Source: an uncultured Paracoccaceae bacterium (GTDB lineage: Bacteria > Pseudomonadota > Alphaproteobacteria > Rhodobacterales > Rhodobacteraceae). From it: DNA of 32,596 bases. Within the stretch, counting starts at the first letter, position 1; every line of letters starts with the position of its first letter. Of this stretch, positions 30,530 to 32,596 are shown in pieces. The notes below the pieces were generated by a model, which saw only the letters and a list, made by a program, of their open reading frames with translations, was not told the origin of the DNA and did no database searches. Position numbers and translations under genes: made by a program. The stretch spans positions 1 through 32,596 of the forward strand of contig CANLYJ010000012.1 of the NCBI GenBank assembly GCA_947495295.1, written 5' to 3'.

Positions 30530-31417
30530 CTAGGGGCGCAGAAAGGTCACGCCGTCCAAACCAGCAATCGCAGAAATCTGCGCCTGATATGCCTGTTCTG
30601 CGATAGCGTGCTGATCTTTGTCAAACCCGTCAAAGGCGGGCGCATCCGGGCCCACGGGAAAAAGGTTGCGTGCGACATTGCCACGTTTATCAGGCGGAAC
30701 GTCACCCGTCTGCCGATGCACCGCGGCGACCGCTTTTGCGGACAGGCCCACATGGATGCGGCGGGGCAAGGGTTGGACAAGGCCGCTGGCCGTTTCTCCA
30801 ACCATGGCCGCGCAAATCTGCGGAAACAGTGCCTGATAATCCTCGTATCGCCAGATTGTCAGCCGATTGACCCCTTTTGCGCGGCGCAGACGTTTGACCA
30901 GCGAAAACCAGTTCACACTCTCCAGCGGATTGATCCGTAGATACCGATCTATCGTCATGATCCGCCCACCCAGCAATTGCTGGCAATAGGCAGATGTCAG
31001 AAATGTCGCGGGGTTTCGAATACTTAGAAAGACATCCAGCCCACCGGCATCCAGTACATTGGCCAGCGCCGTGATCCGACGGGCCGCATAGGGATACCGC
31101 ATGCGGATTTCCCTGCGGCGCGGGCTGTTCAGGACCCCGATATAGTTTTCTTCGCTCAGCAGCAAACGATGCCCGCCTTTACGCATCAGCGCCAGCTGAT
31201 CCTGTGGCGTGCGACGCGGCGCACGCGCCGGTTGGTCATGCAGGCTGAACAAGCGCCTGATCGAACGGCCCGGCAGCCTGAGGTCAGCAGGCCCGTAATA
31301 GCGCACCCCGGCATCGGCCAGCGGGTCTGTCGCGTCACGCAGCGATCGTTGTAGATGAGATGTGGCTGTCTTATGCGCCCCGATATGGAACGCGACGCTG
31401 AAATCCGGGACTGTCAT
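30530..31417 (-). CDS. Sulfotransferase family protein (PAPS-dependent type)
   Basis: A 295-aa protein with the 5'-phosphosulfate-binding loop HIGAHKTATSHLQ at residues 11-23, near the N-terminus, as in carbohydrate-type sulfotransferases. The likely 3'-phosphate-binding segment is FLSIRNPATFLTSAY (Arg and downstream Ser). It would transfer sulfate from PAPS to a glycan or small molecule; the acceptor is unknown. The soluble-looking protein has no signal peptide. It lies 40 bp after the encoded 3' end of tRNA-Trp, with no terminator between and only a distant GGAGG before its ATG, so it is probably read from the tRNA promoter. Confidence 0.82.
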   Translation of the reverse strand: MTVPDFSVAFHIGAHKTATSHLQRSLRDATDPLADAGVRYYGPADLRLPGRSIRRLFSLHDQPARAPRRTPQDQLALMRKGGHRLLLSEENYIGVLNSPRRREIRMRYPYAARRITALANVLDAGGLDVFLSIRNPATFLTSAYCQQLLGGRIMTIDRYLRINPLESVNWFSLVKRLRRAKGVNRLTIWRYEDYQALFPQICAAMVGETASGLVQPLPRRIHVGLSAKAVAAVHRQTGDVPPDKRGNVARNLFPVGPDAPAFDGFDKDQHAIAEQAYQAQISAIAGLDGVTFLRP

Positions 31418-31457
31418 GGGATGTTTTTATGATCCTCCGACGGGCGGTGATCGGGTC

Positions 31458-31533
<76 letters not shown>

Positions 31534-31546
31534 ATGACCAGATGTC

Positions 31547-31575
31547 GGGTTAGTCCGAAACCACTGCCGGATCAA
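31547..31575 (-). promoter_or_regulatory. Promoter candidate for tRNA-Trp
   Basis: On the minus strand TTGATC (31575-31570) and TAACCC (31552-31547) are 17 bp apart. The predicted start near 31540 is only about 7 nt before the tRNA 5' end, a normal arrangement for a tRNA gene. Confidence 0.45.
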
Positions 31576-31655
31576 GAGGGAACCGGCCATGGACTTGTCA
31601 TCCCGGCAATAAATGTTGAAACAATGCGCCAACAACCAACAAAGGCGCCTGCCCC

Positions 31656-32345
31656 ATGTCCCTGCGCAAGCGGATCGAACATTCACAGACACTCGCAGCG
31701 GTCATTGCCGCTGTCGCCGGGTGGTATCTGTCATGGTGCAGCAAGCGAACCGATTGGACCAGTGAAGGTCTGGATGACCTTCACGATGCCCTGGCAAACG
31801 GTCCCGTTTTGCTGGTCATGTGGCACAGTCGGTGCCTGATGGCAGCAGAGCATTGGCCGGTGAAGGATGGGCCGCTCTCCAGTCTTTACAATCGTTCGCC
31901 CGTTGGTCGGCTGGCCGGCGCCTTGCATCGGAGGGCCGGATTGCAACCGATGCAAATGTCCAAAAGCCGGTCCAACCGATCAGCGTCCCGGAAGGTTTTG
32001 CGCCGGGTAAAGGACGGGGTCAGCATTGGTATGACAGGTGACGGGCCAACGGGCCCGGCTTTGCAGGTTCAGCCTGCGGTGCTGGAATGGGCACGGGTTA
32101 CCGGTATGCCGATATTCGCCTACGCCTATTCAACCGCGAGGCAAAAGCGAATGTCGTCATGGGACAAGATGCTGGTGCCCAAATCCGGCGGGCGCGGTGC
32201 CTTTGTCTTTCGTCGGTTTGAGGGGGCGGTGCCCCGCAAGATGAGCCCAGAGGAAACCGAATACTGGCGGGACAGGCTCAAGACCTTTTTTGATGAAACA
32301 ACACATGAGGCAGACCGGTTGGCCGGAACGTCGGCGGCGCCTTGA
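31656..32345 (+). CDS. DUF374 / lysophospholipid acyltransferase-like protein
   Basis: A 229-aa member of the DUF374 (LPLAT-like) group. It has an N-terminal hydrophobic stretch (~11-27), VLLVMWHSRCLMA with the catalytic-type histidine H57, and the family element GMTGDGPTGPALQVQP (DGPTGP at 129-134). GMPIFAYAYSTAR follows near 150. Such proteins are thought to acylate membrane lipids or lipid A precursors in the inner membrane. AAAGGCG lies upstream of the ATG. It is on the strand opposite to tRNA-Trp and tuf, so the 122-bp gap at its left holds divergent promoters. Confidence 0.85.
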   Translation: MSLRKRIEHSQTLAAVIAAVAGWYLSWCSKRTDWTSEGLDDLHDALANGPVLLVMWHSRCLMAAEHWPVKDGPLSSLYNRSPVGRLAGALHRRAGLQPMQMSKSRSNRSASRKVLRRVKDGVSIGMTGDGPTGPALQVQPAVLEWARVTGMPIFAYAYSTARQKRMSSWDKMLVPKSGGRGAFVFRRFEGAVPRKMSPEETEYWRDRLKTFFDETTHEADRLAGTSAAP

Positions 32346-32437
32346 TCCGGCCAAAAGTGCGATGGGTCGAGACCCATCTTACGGTGTTTTGTCTGTTGTG
32401 ATTTGTGGCGGGGTCTTGGTGATGGCTGCTGCAATAC

Positions 32438-32468
32438 AAAAAAGGCCGCTCCGGTTGGAGCGGCCTTT
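32438..32468 (-). terminator. Intrinsic terminator of the right-edge tuf gene (also usable rightward)
   Basis: A 9-bp GC stem GGCCGCTCC / GGAGCGGCC with GGTT loop is preceded by AAAAAA (U-run in the leftward RNA). On the right it is followed by TTTCGTTTGTTT. It lies between the convergent DUF374 and tuf genes and probably ends both. The rest of the 191-bp gap holds the repeat palindrome listed separately. Confidence 0.88.
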
Positions 32469-32485
32469 CGTTTGTTTCGTGGTCC

Positions 32486-32526
32486 GGTGGGTTCTACCCA
32501 CCCTACGTAGGGTGGGTGCAACCCAC
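32486..32526. repeat. Dispersed palindromic repeat, copies 2 and 3 in inverted orientation
   Basis: Unit one (32486-32506) is GGTGGGT-TCT-ACCCACC followed by CTAC. Unit two (32507-32526) is its inverted copy with TGC in the centre. The two abut, making a palindrome of about 41 bp between the right-edge tuf stop and its terminator. Unit two matches the nusG-rplK copy exactly over its length. Confidence 0.85.
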
Positions 32527-32536
32527 GCGTCTGTGA

Positions 32537-32596
32537 TTATTCGACGATCTTCGACACAACACCGGCGCCGACGGTCCGGCCGCCTTCGCGGATGGC
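32537..32596 (-). CDS. tufB: Elongation factor Tu, 3' end only (right-edge tuf copy)
   Basis: The last 19 codons and stop of EF-Tu, reading AIREGGRTVGAGVVSKIVE, the conserved C-terminal strand of domain 3. The rest lies right of the window. It precedes tRNA-Trp and secE, which is the classical tufB position. With the copy at the left edge this shows two tuf genes in direct orientation around the window. Confidence 0.95.
   Translation of the reverse strand, partial: AIREGGRTVGAGVVSKIVE

Overview
The window is a segment of an alphaproteobacterial chromosome, most likely Rhodobacteraceae (Roseobacter group). The evidence is the gene set and protein types (66-aa SecE, 176-aa NusG, long RpoB and RpoC), an FnrL-type box, a CtrA-type box, and dispersed palindromes of types common in these genomes. 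No species can be named from the sequence alone. Base composition looks moderately GC-rich (not computed).

The backbone is the core transcription/translation region, all on the minus strand. Reading from the right edge it runs: 3' end of a tuf copy, tRNA-Trp, secE, nusG, rplK, rplA, rplJ, rplL, rpoB, rpoC, rpsL, rpsG, fusA and the 5' end of a second tuf copy. The window is therefore bracketed by two EF-Tu genes in direct orientation. Intrinsic terminators after rplA, rplL, rpoC and the right-hand tuf, with separate promoter candidates before secE, rplJ (weak), rpoB and rpsL, indicate that the textbook operon is broken into independent units.

Accessory genes sit in the breaks. On the minus strand within the units are an FkbM-type methyltransferase (between fusA and tuf) and a sulfotransferase (between tRNA-Trp and secE). 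On the opposite strand are a DUF374 acyltransferase (between tuf and tRNA-Trp), an LTA-synthase-like alkaline-phosphatase-fold membrane protein (between rplA and rplJ), and a GST plus a PAS-PAS-GGDEF-EAL protein (between rplL and rpoB). Several of these look like cell-envelope or signalling functions.

The largest insert, about 4.6-12.95 kb between rpsL and rpoC, holds a lipoprotein, an EamA transporter and a universal stress protein with an FNR-type class II promoter. It also holds a compact uncharacterised catabolic locus. The leftward operon encodes DUF1185, alpha/beta hydrolase, flavin reductase fused to a Nudix-like domain, luciferase-like monooxygenase and aldehyde dehydrogenase. The divergent rightward operon encodes a GntR/FCD regulator, a DUF1330 protein and a carboxymuconolactone-decarboxylase-family protein. 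One 13-bp inverted repeat in the divergent promoter region is the probable shared operator. The gene set suggests FMNH2-dependent oxygenation, hydrolysis and aldehyde oxidation of an unknown substrate.

Other structure includes two perfect 27-bp palindromes between rpoB and rpoC, long hairpins in the rpoB and rpsL leaders, an 11-bp tandem repeat near rplL, and two families of dispersed palindromes.
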